Positions 46,537 through 55,700 of a DNA stretch of 64,000 nucleotides are shown here, in pieces. Source of the DNA: Aigarchaeota archaeon. Lineage in GTDB: Archaea > Thermoproteota > Nitrososphaeria_A > Caldarchaeales > Calditenuaceae. A program made the translations under genes and the position numbers. Where the stretch lies: the NCBI GenBank assembly GCA_025059745.1, contig JANXDH010000004.1, positions 111,783 through 175,782 of the forward strand, written 5' to 3'. The stretch's first letter is position 1. The number at the start of each line of letters is the position of its first letter. The notes below the pieces were generated by a model. The model made no database searches and had not been told where the DNA came from. It was given only the letters and a program-made list of their open reading frames with translations.

Positions 46537-46709
46537 CACGGGAAGAGCTTTACAACTTCCTCCTCAAGGTCATGAGGGGCATCAACGGCAGGATCTACAG
46601 GTTGAAGTGCGACAGGCACAACTCGTCGCTCGAGATTACGGGATATCTACTTCGATGCGGGTGCGTCATTCCTGAAGATACCGATCAGGGTCGACGCGAA
46701 GAAAGTTGA
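46524..46709 (+). CDS. Hypothetical small protein with Cys/His residues
   Basis: 61-aa ORF overlapping the previous stop (RLKCDRHNSSLEITGYLLRCGCV). Confidence 0.4.
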   Translation: MGGVTREELYNFLLKVMRGINGRIYRLKCDRHNSSLEITGYLLRCGCVIPEDTDQGRREES

Positions 46710-46971
46710 ACTTCGTCTCGGTCAACATCCTCTTCTTCTCCCTCTCCTCCTTTCTGTATGGGTTGCGCCTCAATCCCCTCAATACGGTCTTGCAGCAAGG
46801 GCACAGCTTCCTCCCCCTACTATCGACGAAGTAGTACCCGACCTCATCGGGGAAGCTCACCTCACAGAACGCACAGTAGTTGTAGTCCCTTCCGTTGCTC
46901 TTGAACCTCGCTGATAATAAAACTTCCGGCATCACCCTACATATCTCATAGCAGATCTTCAGAACCATCAA
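46666..46971 (-). CDS. Small zinc-ribbon protein at right edge of viral cluster
   Basis: NYCAFCEVSFPDEVGYYFVDSRGRKLCPCC (CxxC...CxxC) with basic C-terminus. Confidence 0.6.
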   Translation of the reverse strand: MMVLKICYEICRVMPEVLLSARFKSNGRDYNYCAFCEVSFPDEVGYYFVDSRGRKLCPCCKTVLRGLRRNPYRKEEREKKRMLTETKFNFLRVDPDRYLQE

Positions 46972-47035
46972 TAATTTATTATGAGAACTCTATGTAAAAA
47001 CGTTCGTCGACACGTTCTCGTGAGATGGGGTACAA

Positions 47036-47227
47036 TCAGAGTGACCTCCTCTTGTACGCGACCCTCGCAAACTTCACTCCCTCAAGGCTTCCTTGAGCAG
47101 ATAGCGATACGAGTATCACGACCGCCTCGGAGATAGACGTCCTCCACTCAGCCGCGAACCGTTCTACGAGGTCGTATACGTTAGCGGGGAAGTAAACCTT
47201 CACCGCGACGCACTCCTCGTGCCTCAT
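47036..47227 (-). CDS. Small putative ribbon-helix-helix-like protein
   Basis: 63 aa: VAVKVYFPANVYDLVERFAAEWRTSISEAVVILVSLS. Confidence 0.5.
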   Translation of the reverse strand: MRHEECVAVKVYFPANVYDLVERFAAEWRTSISEAVVILVSLSAQGSLEGVKFARVAYKRRSL

Positions 47228-47302
47228 GGTTACAATAATCTTGAGATGTAAAATATTTGAGCGTAAGGACTCGCGGTAGACGGAAAATGAAAATAGAAAT
47301 CT

Positions 47303-48460
47303 CTAGTAATCTCGTAAATTTGTTTGTCCTCGCATGGGATGGAGGAGAAAGAGTTTCGCTCCGGCCCTCCTGACTCTCTTATCCCCTAAGGAGCCCACCA
47401 ACTTGAGGAAGAGGGAGTTGAGGTTGACCAGTATGGGCTCGAGGTCTTGGTTGAGGTGGGTGAGGGTCCTGGATCTGCTGACGATCGTGAGGTCATCAGT
47501 GATAACGATGGCCGCGATGCCCCTGTGGTACGCTCCCATCTGCTGCAACCTCCTGTGCAAAGAGAGCAGCGGTTCACGGAGCTGGGCCATTATCTCGTTC
47601 ACATCGTTGGTATCCTCCTTGAGGGTGATTATCCTGCTGATCTCGGACTTCTCGAGCCTCGGTTCGACGGCCTCCCGGTGCTCCCCCTTGCTGGCTAGAT
47701 GAAGGTAGAGGCCGAGCTTTCGACCGAAGTTGGAGATGAGTAACTGAGGGTCCATCCTGGCCAGCTCATCCACGGTGTTAACGCCGAACTCTCTTAACCT
47801 AGACGAGATCTTCTTGCCCACGTAAGGCAATTCGCTCACCGGTCTCCCGGCGAGGAAGTCTCTGACCTCTGAGGGCTTGATGAGCATCAGGCCGTCCGGC
47901 TTCGACCTGTCGCAGGCCATCTTGGCTATCAGCTTGTTCGGCCCTATCCCTATGCTGACAGAGAGGCCCAGGTCCCTCCGTATCTCCGACTTCACGTCGC
48001 TCATCAACACCCTCGCCGAATCGAAGTCGCCCTCGACGACATCGGTTACGTCTAGGAACCCCTCGTCTATGCTCGCAACCTCGAGCACCCCTCCTACCTT
48101 GCCGACTACCGCGAAGACTCTCTTGGACAACTCCTCGTAGTAGCTCTTATCGATCGGTAAGAAGACGGCCTCGGTCCCCTTCAGACTCTCCATCGCATCA
48201 GCTATCACCATGCCCGCCTTCACACCGAACTGTCTGGCCACGTAGTTCGCAGAAGCCACCGAACCGCTGATCGCGGTCCTACCTGAGTACACGCAGACTA
48301 CCACAGGCCTCCCCCTAACCTCAGGTCTCCTCAACTCCTCGGCCTGTGCGAAGAAGTAATCGACGTCAATACATGAGACCACCTGTATCCTCAAGCCCCC
48401 AGATGAAACCGTCGAGAGGGCCCGATAAGGGTTAAGGGTAACCGTCCCTGATGAGCCCAA
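47303..48460 (-). CDS. dbh/dpo4: Y-family DNA polymerase IV (DinB/Dpo4)
   Basis: IDVDYFFAQAEELRRPEVRGRPVVV, SIDEGFLDVTD, SIGIGPNKLIAKMACDRSKPDGL. The true start may be downstream. Confidence 0.92.
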   Translation of the reverse strand: MGSSGTVTLNPYRALSTVSSGGLRIQVVSCIDVDYFFAQAEELRRPEVRGRPVVVCVYSGRTAISGSVASANYVARQFGVKAGMVIADAMESLKGTEAVFLPIDKSYYEELSKRVFAVVGKVGGVLEVASIDEGFLDVTDVVEGDFDSARVLMSDVKSEIRRDLGLSVSIGIGPNKLIAKMACDRSKPDGLMLIKPSEVRDFLAGRPVSELPYVGKKISSRLREFGVNTVDELARMDPQLLISNFGRKLGLYLHLASKGEHREAVEPRLEKSEISRIITLKEDTNDVNEIMAQLREPLLSLHRRLQQMGAYHRGIAAIVITDDLTIVSRSRTLTHLNQDLEPILVNLNSLFLKLVGSLGDKRVRRAGAKLFLLHPMRGQTNLRDY

Positions 48461-49061
48461 ACCTCTTCAAGAGGACCTCCCAGTTCAGCCTGGTTAGCAA
48501 GTACGCGAGGGACAATGAGAGTGCAGCTACGGCTGTCGCTGTCAATAGGGTCAGCGTGGTGGAGGAGTAGATTGCACCGCAATCGACCAAGAGACACGCG
48601 AGATCGGACGAGTAGAAGACGAGGAAAGAAGCAGAAGTCGTGATCACCAGCTTTCCTGCGAAGACCACAGGGAGAAAGTATATTGAGCTGTAATTTGCTA
48701 AGGCCAAGGGGAGATAAACGACGTCGTCTGGCAGTGGGGTTGCGGCCGCGCCGAGGACAGCGATCCACCCGTATCTAGAGAGCAACCGCTCGAGCGGAAG
48801 CACCCTCCTCCTCGTATCGTCCTTCAGGAACTTCCTCCCCCTCTTGTATACCACAAACAGGATAGACTTCCCAACCGCCGCGCCGAGGGCGCTGAGCAGA
48901 GAGACGGGGAGCGGGTCCAACCTACCCGCGATCACCGCGAACGTTATCGGAACCAGATAGGGGCCGCTGACGAACGGCAAGAGGCTGCCGACGAGGCTCG
49001 CTAAGAACACCCCGAAGTACCCGTAGGCTAGGAGGTCCTCGAACAGTACTACGTCCATCAC
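48432..49061 (-). CDS. VTT/DedA-like (SNARE-associated) membrane protein
   Basis: LASLVGSLLPFVSGPYLVPIT, LGAAATPLPDDVVYLPLALANY and multiple TM helices. Confidence 0.7.
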   Translation of the reverse strand: MMDVVLFEDLLAYGYFGVFLASLVGSLLPFVSGPYLVPITFAVIAGRLDPLPVSLLSALGAAVGKSILFVVYKRGRKFLKDDTRRRVLPLERLLSRYGWIAVLGAAATPLPDDVVYLPLALANYSSIYFLPVVFAGKLVITTSASFLVFYSSDLACLLVDCGAIYSSTTLTLLTATAVAALSLSLAYLLTRLNWEVLLKRFGLIRDGYP

Positions 49062-49104
49062 CTTAAACTTTGGATTCTGGTATTAGAGTGTTTTATCGGC
49101 TCTG

Positions 49105-49911
49105 TCATACCCTTCTAGCTGATAATACGCACCACTTATCACCAGCGTTGATGCACTTGACCTCCTTGCACTCGTACTCCTTCCCTGTCAGCTCTTTCAA
49201 GTATCCGGAGAAGCTGCCCCTGAAATAGTTTGAAGTGTGGCCCTTCACTAATTTGCCCACGAGCGTGCACTCTATGAGAGACTCAAGGGTGAGTTCGTAT
49301 CCTTGAGTGGTCTTTACCATCGATGTAGACGTTGCGTAACCAAGTGCCTTTATATGTTTGGCGAACATCTTGATGCAGTCCTCAACGTCCTCCATGAGGA
49401 ACCTATGCTTCCCCGCGACGAACTTTCCGGCTGATAACCCAACGTGATAGAAGATAGCGGCCATAGCCTCCTTACCTAACATACCATAAAGCCTCTCAAG
49501 GATCCCTAGCAACGTCACATCAACTACTATTATAGCTCTGGTGAAGAGGAAGGAGTAAGCCTGATGGTACTCGTTGATCACGTAGCCCGGTATCTCACTC
49601 TGATAGAGTTTTACGTCAGTAACCAACCAGTTGTCCCTCAACTCATCAACGACGCTCTTTAACCCCGACTCCCCCGCGTCAGTGTAGTCTACTATTATCG
49701 AGTTGCTCGCGAGCTCCTCGAGTGCACCGACACCGGATGACATCAGGCCTAGCACGTTCAACCTTCGCCTCCCCATCATATCGAGCACAGAAGCGAGCGC
49801 ACCCGGCACGTTCTTAACTGTGACGCCTATCGAGGCGAGCTTCCTGTTGGGCTCGTAAAAGGAGAGCGGTAACTTCAAGTAATTGATCTTTTCGTCGTCA
49901 CTAAGAGTCAT
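49105..49911 (-). CDS. ACT-domain plus V4R (4-vinyl reductase) domain protein
   Basis: ACT-like SIGVTVKNVPGALASVLDMMGRRRLNVLGL, then V4R-like FYHVGLSAGKFVAG...SNYFRGSFSGYLKELTGKEYECKEVKCINAGDKWCVL. Confidence 0.75.
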   Translation of the reverse strand: MTLSDDEKINYLKLPLSFYEPNRKLASIGVTVKNVPGALASVLDMMGRRRLNVLGLMSSGVGALEELASNSIIVDYTDAGESGLKSVVDELRDNWLVTDVKLYQSEIPGYVINEYHQAYSFLFTRAIIVVDVTLLGILERLYGMLGKEAMAAIFYHVGLSAGKFVAGKHRFLMEDVEDCIKMFAKHIKALGYATSTSMVKTTQGYELTLESLIECTLVGKLVKGHTSNYFRGSFSGYLKELTGKEYECKEVKCINAGDKWCVLSARRV

Positions 49912-50013
49912 GATAATTAAATATCTTTAAAGAGATATAAATATAAAACGTGCGTATTTCGAGTGGAACACTATTTTATAATAGCATAGTACGAGCTATT
50001 AAAAAAGATCGAA

Positions 50014-50088
50014 TGCGGCCGCCGGGATTTGAACCCGGGTTGCGGGCTCGGAAAGCCCACGTCCTAGTCCAGGCTAGACGACGGCCGC
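50014..50088 (-). tRNA. tRNA-Gly (TCC)
   Basis: Hand-folded minus strand: acceptor GCGGCCG/CGGCCGC, anticodon stem TGGGC/GCCCG with loop TTTCCGA (TCC), T arm CCGGG-TTCAAAT-CCCGG. Confidence 0.93.
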
Positions 50089-50171
50089 CCCAGCGGTATA
50101 CTGATTGAGATACCGATCGAAATTTAAGTTTCATCAAAAAATACTCTCGATGATTAAGTGGGTCTTCACAG

Positions 50172-50972
50172 TCACGATATCTCGAACACGACGTTGACAG
50201 AGACCGTATACGTCTGCTCACCTGGGAATATCGGCGTCGTCACCTCACCAGCAGCCTGACGAGGGGGGGCATATGCACCGGCCGCGGGGAAGTACTCCGA
50301 CACGATACTCACAGATAGAACCCTAGCTATCGAGATGCCCAGACCCCTCGCGACCTCGTTCGCTCTGCTCCGCGCGTCGTCTATCGCCCCCTTCATGGCC
50401 TCCGTCTTCAACTGTCTCATCAGCTCGTCCGAGAAGGATGCCCTTATGCCGTCGACCTTGTTAGCGCCAACTCTCACTGCACCATCAAGGACCTCAGGAG
50501 CCACCCTCATTAGATCTCCCCTCAACGTCACCTCTATCGAATTGATCGCAGAGTACCCTGCCAGCACGGGCTCGTTAGACTTGTCGTAGACGTATATCGG
50601 CTGTAAGGAGACCAGGGTGGTCCTTATGTAGCGGTCGGGTATCCTGAAGTTCCTGAGAGCGGCGATCACAGCGTTCATGTTTTCGTTGTTCCTGGACATG
50701 GCCTCGACGGCGGTCTTCCCCCTCGTCTCAACTCCGAGATTGATGACCAGCTGATCCGGTGTGGCCCTCACCGTACCCACGCCCACCACGTTCAGGACCC
50801 TCTGCTGACCTCCGTTACCGAACGCGGACGTCACCACCCCTCCTCGCTCAGCAGGTGCGGCCTCGCCCAACCTCTCAGAGATCCCTCCGATAATAATCAA
50901 CGAGACGAGAGTGGCGGCCAGCAGGGCCGCCAGGACTATCCCGTTCAACACCAGAATTCTTCGCTCTTCCAT
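50172..50972 (-). CDS. SIMPL (DUF541) domain protein with N-terminal TM
   Basis: LNVVGVGTVRATPDQLVINLGVETRGKTAVEAMSRNNENMNAVI... Confidence 0.85.
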   Translation of the reverse strand: MEERRILVLNGIVLAALLAATLVSLIIIGGISERLGEAAPAERGGVVTSAFGNGGQQRVLNVVGVGTVRATPDQLVINLGVETRGKTAVEAMSRNNENMNAVIAALRNFRIPDRYIRTTLVSLQPIYVYDKSNEPVLAGYSAINSIEVTLRGDLMRVAPEVLDGAVRVGANKVDGIRASFSDELMRQLKTEAMKGAIDDARSRANEVARGLGISIARVLSVSIVSEYFPAAGAYAPPRQAAGEVTTPIFPGEQTYTVSVNVVFEIS

Positions 50973-51081
50973 GGCACCTCATTGATATCGAGCCCTTTAG
51001 ATAACCCTAAAGAGTTGTACGCCCGTTCTACGGTTTAGTACGGGCCCTAAAATATTAGGCAGCCCCACAATCTCCTTCTCG

Positions 51082-51513
51082 TTGAAGGAGGATAGAAAGA
51101 GGGTCGAGTCCGACCTGAGGGGTAGGACACTCGAGGTCTACATACTACTGTTGAGGAGCAACGAACCGGTCGGAGTCAGGGAGGTTCAGAGGAAGCTGGG
51201 CATGTCGAGCCCAAGCGTCGCACAGCACCACCTAGACAAGTTGGTGGGGCTGGGGATCGTGACAAAGGACGAATCCAACCGCTACTCGGCCACAAGACTA
51301 GTGGACGCATCGATACTCTCTCACTTCATCAAGGTCGGTAGGTTCATCATGCCCCGGATGACCTTCTACGCGTCCTTCTTCGCCACGTTTACCGCACTCT
51401 ACGTCTTCCTCACGTCCCCCTCACTCGATCCCTACGCGATTACACTGGGCATAACTTCGACGGCGATATTTGTGATGGAGAGCGTAAGGGCTTGGGTGAA
51501 GAGGCCCTGGTGA
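51082..51513 (+). CDS. Winged-helix transcriptional regulator with C-terminal TM segments
   Basis: LEVYILLLRSNEPVGVREVQRKLGMSSPSVAQHHLDKLVGLGIV; hydrophobic C-terminal half. Confidence 0.75.
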   Translation: MKEDRKRVESDLRGRTLEVYILLLRSNEPVGVREVQRKLGMSSPSVAQHHLDKLVGLGIVTKDESNRYSATRLVDASILSHFIKVGRFIMPRMTFYASFFATFTALYVFLTSPSLDPYAITLGITSTAIFVMESVRAWVKRPW

Positions 51514-51812
51514 GCAGATCACTCCTAAGGTACGTCGTCCTCCCAGCGCTCCTAGGGTCTGCGCTCTCTGTCACGCTCTTCACACTTCAAAACCTCCTCT
51601 TTGCGACCCCCGATCTCGCCGAGGTGCAAGGACACGTCGCATCTACTTTCATGGAGGACGACATTCAACAGGAGATGGGGCCCGCATCGACGGTTACAGG
51701 TCGGACGTATGACGGTTACACCTTCATCGTGGTAGCGACGCTATCGCTTGTAGTCGCCCTAACTGTCTACACATCGACCTTAAAAGCGCTCAAGAGACCG
51801 TCCGGTCACTAA
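51492..51812 (+). CDS. Hypothetical membrane protein coupled to the upstream regulator
   Basis: Two hydrophobic segments; overlaps the 3' end of the regulator gene. Confidence 0.55.
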   Translation: MGEEALVSRSLLRYVVLPALLGSALSVTLFTLQNLLFATPDLAEVQGHVASTFMEDDIQQEMGPASTVTGRTYDGYTFIVVATLSLVVALTVYTSTLKALKRPSGH

Positions 51813-52713
51813 CGTCCCCTCCCTTAAACACCGATATCATGAACGTCAACACGAATACCAACCCAATTATTACCAGCGAGACCAACGGTGGTACGCTGAA
51901 GAACTCGTTGATGAAGAGCTTTACACCAAGGTACATCATTATGACCGACAACCCCTCGTTGAGGTACCTCAGTCTGATGAGCGAGCCCACGATAAGGAAG
52001 TAGAGGGACCTCAGGCAGAAGACGGCCAGGATATTCGACGTGTAGACGATCGAGAAGTCCCTGGTGACTGTGAGTATGGCGGGTACCGAATCGACCGCGA
52101 ATATTATGTCCACCACTTCTATTGAGACGAGCGACAAAAGGAGAGGGGTGCCTAATACCCTACTTCCTTCTCTCACGATGAACCGGCCATCGACCCGATC
52201 CTTTACTGGTAACCTCTTCAATATGGACCTGAACGGTCTGCTATACAATATGTTACCGCGCAGGTCGCGTTGAGAGAAGAACCTGTATCCAGTGTAGAAC
52301 AGTGCGACGCCTAGGGGATAGATCATCCACGATATGCGCTCGAGGAGAAGTATCAACCCCGTTATGAAGAGGCCTCTCAGTACTATCGCACTCACTATGC
52401 CGATAAACAAGACCCTCCTGTGATGCTCGAGGGGAATCCTGAAGGCGTCGAAAATCACCGCGAAGAGAAAGACGTTGTCTATGCTGAGGGAGACCTCGAT
52501 CAAGTAACCGGTATAGAAGGTTATCATCGCGTCCCCGCCTCCCTTAGTCCATAGGAAGTAGCCGAAGCCGACCGCGATCAGGACCCAGACAGTCATCCAG
52601 ACTGCTGAATCCGAGACCGTCCACCTCCTCATCCTCTGAAGGAGTGCGAGGTCCACGATCAAGACGGTGACTATTATCGAATGAAAGACTATCCACTCGG
52701 TTAAATTTAACAA
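51790..52713 (-). CDS. TerC family integral membrane protein
   Basis: GYLIEVSLSIDNVFLFAVIF and EVVDIIFAVDSVPAILTVTRD. Confidence 0.9.
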   Translation of the reverse strand: MLNLTEWIVFHSIIVTVLIVDLALLQRMRRWTVSDSAVWMTVWVLIAVGFGYFLWTKGGGDAMITFYTGYLIEVSLSIDNVFLFAVIFDAFRIPLEHHRRVLFIGIVSAIVLRGLFITGLILLLERISWMIYPLGVALFYTGYRFFSQRDLRGNILYSRPFRSILKRLPVKDRVDGRFIVREGSRVLGTPLLLSLVSIEVVDIIFAVDSVPAILTVTRDFSIVYTSNILAVFCLRSLYFLIVGSLIRLRYLNEGLSVIMMYLGVKLFINEFFSVPPLVSLVIIGLVFVLTFMISVFKGGDVSDRTVS

Positions 52714-52760
52714 CCTGTGGACAATATCACTAGAGAGCGCACTATATTAAGTTCCTCAAT

Positions 52761-55700
52761 TTAAAAGAACCTCTTCAGAGAGCTCTGCCTGTCCTTACCC
52801 ACGTTACTCCTCTTGAATATCGACTCGAAGTTCTCCATCGCCACTATCACCCCCTCCCTCAGATATGGGTCCTTTATGTATTCGGTCAGGAGCTCCTCGG
52901 CGAGCTCTAGGTACTTAGAGACTGTGCCCCTGTAGACGGTCTGGGAGATCTCGCCCCCGCAGAGCCTACAGTTGACGCTGAGAGGAGGCCTCCTGTACTT
53001 CGCACCACACCTCTTACAGATGTAACTCTGGGAGAAGTAACTCTTCATGTTACCGAGTATATCGGGGAGTATGTGGGAGGCCATGACACGTTCGGCGACA
53101 GAGACCTCGTTCACCGCGGAGATCTTCTTCGCGAGCTCGAGTTGGACCTTCACCTTATCGAGCATGGTCTTGAGTCGCTTGTAGTTGGAGTCCGATACCT
53201 CGGTCACCACTTGACTCGTCGGGGTCGTATACCTCGCTCCTACGCACCACCCGCCCCCCTCCCTCATCAGGTCAGAGGCCAGTTTGACTACTCCCTCGAG
53301 CTCCACCGCAGGCCTCCCCTCTGAAGCGGCCCTGTAGAACTCAAGCGGGTACCTCTCGATCACCTCGAAGTTGTAGGCCTGTTCGTCAACCTCATCGTGG
53401 AGGACTACGGGGGTTATCAGTAACGGAGCATCCATCGACCCACCGATCCGGTCGGGGAGGTACATCCTGCTGAAGTTGATGAGGACGTCGAGCAGGAGAG
53501 TGACGCTGTCCTCGTCTCCGTCGCAGTCCCTTCTCTTTGAACCGTGGAGGATGGGGTGAGCGTACATAACGTTTGCGTCGACGAACCCTATGATCCTGCA
53601 TACCACGCTACCGTACGTATGGGGCGAGAGCACGGCCACGAGGTGACCTATCAGGTCTTCCGACTCCTCTAACATATAATACGCCTCCAACCCCAGCGAC
53701 CTCAGGTAACCGTCGATGAACCTCGAGACCTTGAAGAGGTGATCGACCAACCTCTTGGGCACTATGACGTCCTGCACCATGAGCTCCAAGGTCTGATCCC
53801 ACGAGACGAGTGGGTCACCGAAGACGTCAGATACGTAACCGAGCTCGCGGAGCCTCTCGGGCGGTACACCTATCTGTTTGGGAGAGAAGTGGGTGAGAGG
53901 CGCGTTGGTCGTGTCGAACCTCACAGTACCGTCCTTGTATACGAAGAGATCGAGGTTGGCCCTAAGGACTCCCTTCACTAGGTCCTCCGGCTGTTTCGCC
54001 AGACTGTTCAGTCCCCTGACCCCCTTGAGACTCGGAGGCTTCGGCTCTGAGGCCTTACGCAGAGACTCCTCCACGAGCCCCCTCAAGTCAACGTACTTCC
54101 TGCTACTGTGCCTGAGAGGCCCCTTACAGTTGTAACAGGTCTTCTGGAGGATCTCGACGTACTCGACTCCACAGCGTTCACAGGTCGACACCATGATGGT
54201 TGGTCTCCCACACGACTCGCACGTAGTCTTCCAAGTCTTCTCTCCGCACGCAGTACAGACCCTGTTGATCAGCTCCACAACAATATGCCCCGCGCCACTC
54301 GCCCCCCTCAGGACGTCCCTCGTCATGCCGCCCGCCAGACCTACGGGGAAGAGCACTTGGGAGGGCGGCCTCATCCTCCTCTGCCCGGATTTCTCAGGCC
54401 TCCCGACCCTCGCGGATATAGTGCTCCCTATCTTGGGCCTGAAGGGCAGACCGGTTAGCGACTCGAGGAACTCTCTCACATCACCGGTTCTCCGCTCCAA
54501 GTCGTTGAACGGCCTCAGCGCGAAGATAAGTGACTTGAGGACGCTAGAACTCAGGACTATCTTGTGGTCCCTTACCCTGTGAGTGACTAAACCGATCTCT
54601 AAGAGCCTCTTGACCTTGGCGTCGTACTCCACGAGAGCATCTGACTCGAACCTCTTGAGGCCTCCAGAGATCGAGTCCCTCAGCCACCTCCTCAGGTACT
54701 CCACATCACCCACATCCCACGCCTCCCAGGCGGGCAAGTATCGTGGATGCAGGGGCACGCGGAGCTTGGTGCTTATGAGCGCGGCCTCTTCGACCGTTGG
54801 GACACTATAGAACGGCTCCCTCACGAAGTCGCTCAACCTCTCCTTGAGGCGATCATCGATCCACGGAGAGTCGCGTAGTGAGCTGATACGAACCTCCTCG
54901 GCCCACCACTCCTCGCAGTAACCGGGAGGCCTTAATCTAACGTTGTTCTCCACGCAGTCACCGAAACTCACCAGTACGTCACCGTTGAAGAGGATCTCCT
55001 TCGCTCCCTTTTCGGCCTCCTCTAGTTTGGCCTTGTTGTCGACCCTTATCACGGACCCATCACTCATGAGCACCACGGGTGGTTCTATGGAGTCGACCGG
55101 TACCGAGACGCCACTCTTCCCGGGGTAGTCGACCCTCAGCTGGGTGCCGGTAACGATGAAGTTCTCTAGCAGTCGCATGGAGTAAGGGTGTATCCCGATC
55201 GCTGACATGCCGTTGTTCGGAGACCTTCCGTATCGTAACCTGAAGCCCCACCTCATGCTTGAGGTCGAGAGTATTGGTCTGCCGCCCACGACCTCATCGA
55301 TCGAACTCACCCTGCTAGAGCTGGACGAGGACGCCCTCTTCATCTGTTCTATCACCTCGTGGAGCCACTCCCACCCTTCGAGCCCGCAGAGCTCCACCAT
55401 CCTGAGAACCTTCTTGGCCCTGCCGACGATACCGTCGTTGACTACTATCAGCGCACCGCCCCTCAGATAGGGTGTCTCGATCCTCTGCGACTTCCTCAAG
55501 GCGGGGACGTATATCGGATCGGTCGCTATGCCCGTTATCTCGATCGGCAGATTCCTCAGGACTAACTCCAGCACCTCCTCGGGGACGTTGTACTGGAACC
55601 TCCCGACCCTCCTCCTGTAAAGCCTTACCTCCTCTATGAACCTCCCCACCTCGTCATCGGTGATCACGTACCTCGACAGGCCGACTGATCTCCTTATGTA

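Larger units (their letters stand above)
29115..46971. mobile_element. Head-tail (HK97-type) provirus remnant or gene-transfer-agent-like cluster
   Basis: Contiguous TerL, tail, portal, protease and capsid/connector genes; no integrase, primase, helicase or polymerase seen; bounded by tRNA-Pro on the left and dpo4 on the right. Confidence 0.82.

Noticed and set aside
29086-47258. Possible att repeat AAAATATTT at 29086-29094 and 47250-47258
   Set aside because: Only 9 nt and AT-rich; no duplicated tRNA-Pro 3' end was found on the right side, so integration at tRNA-Pro is unproven.
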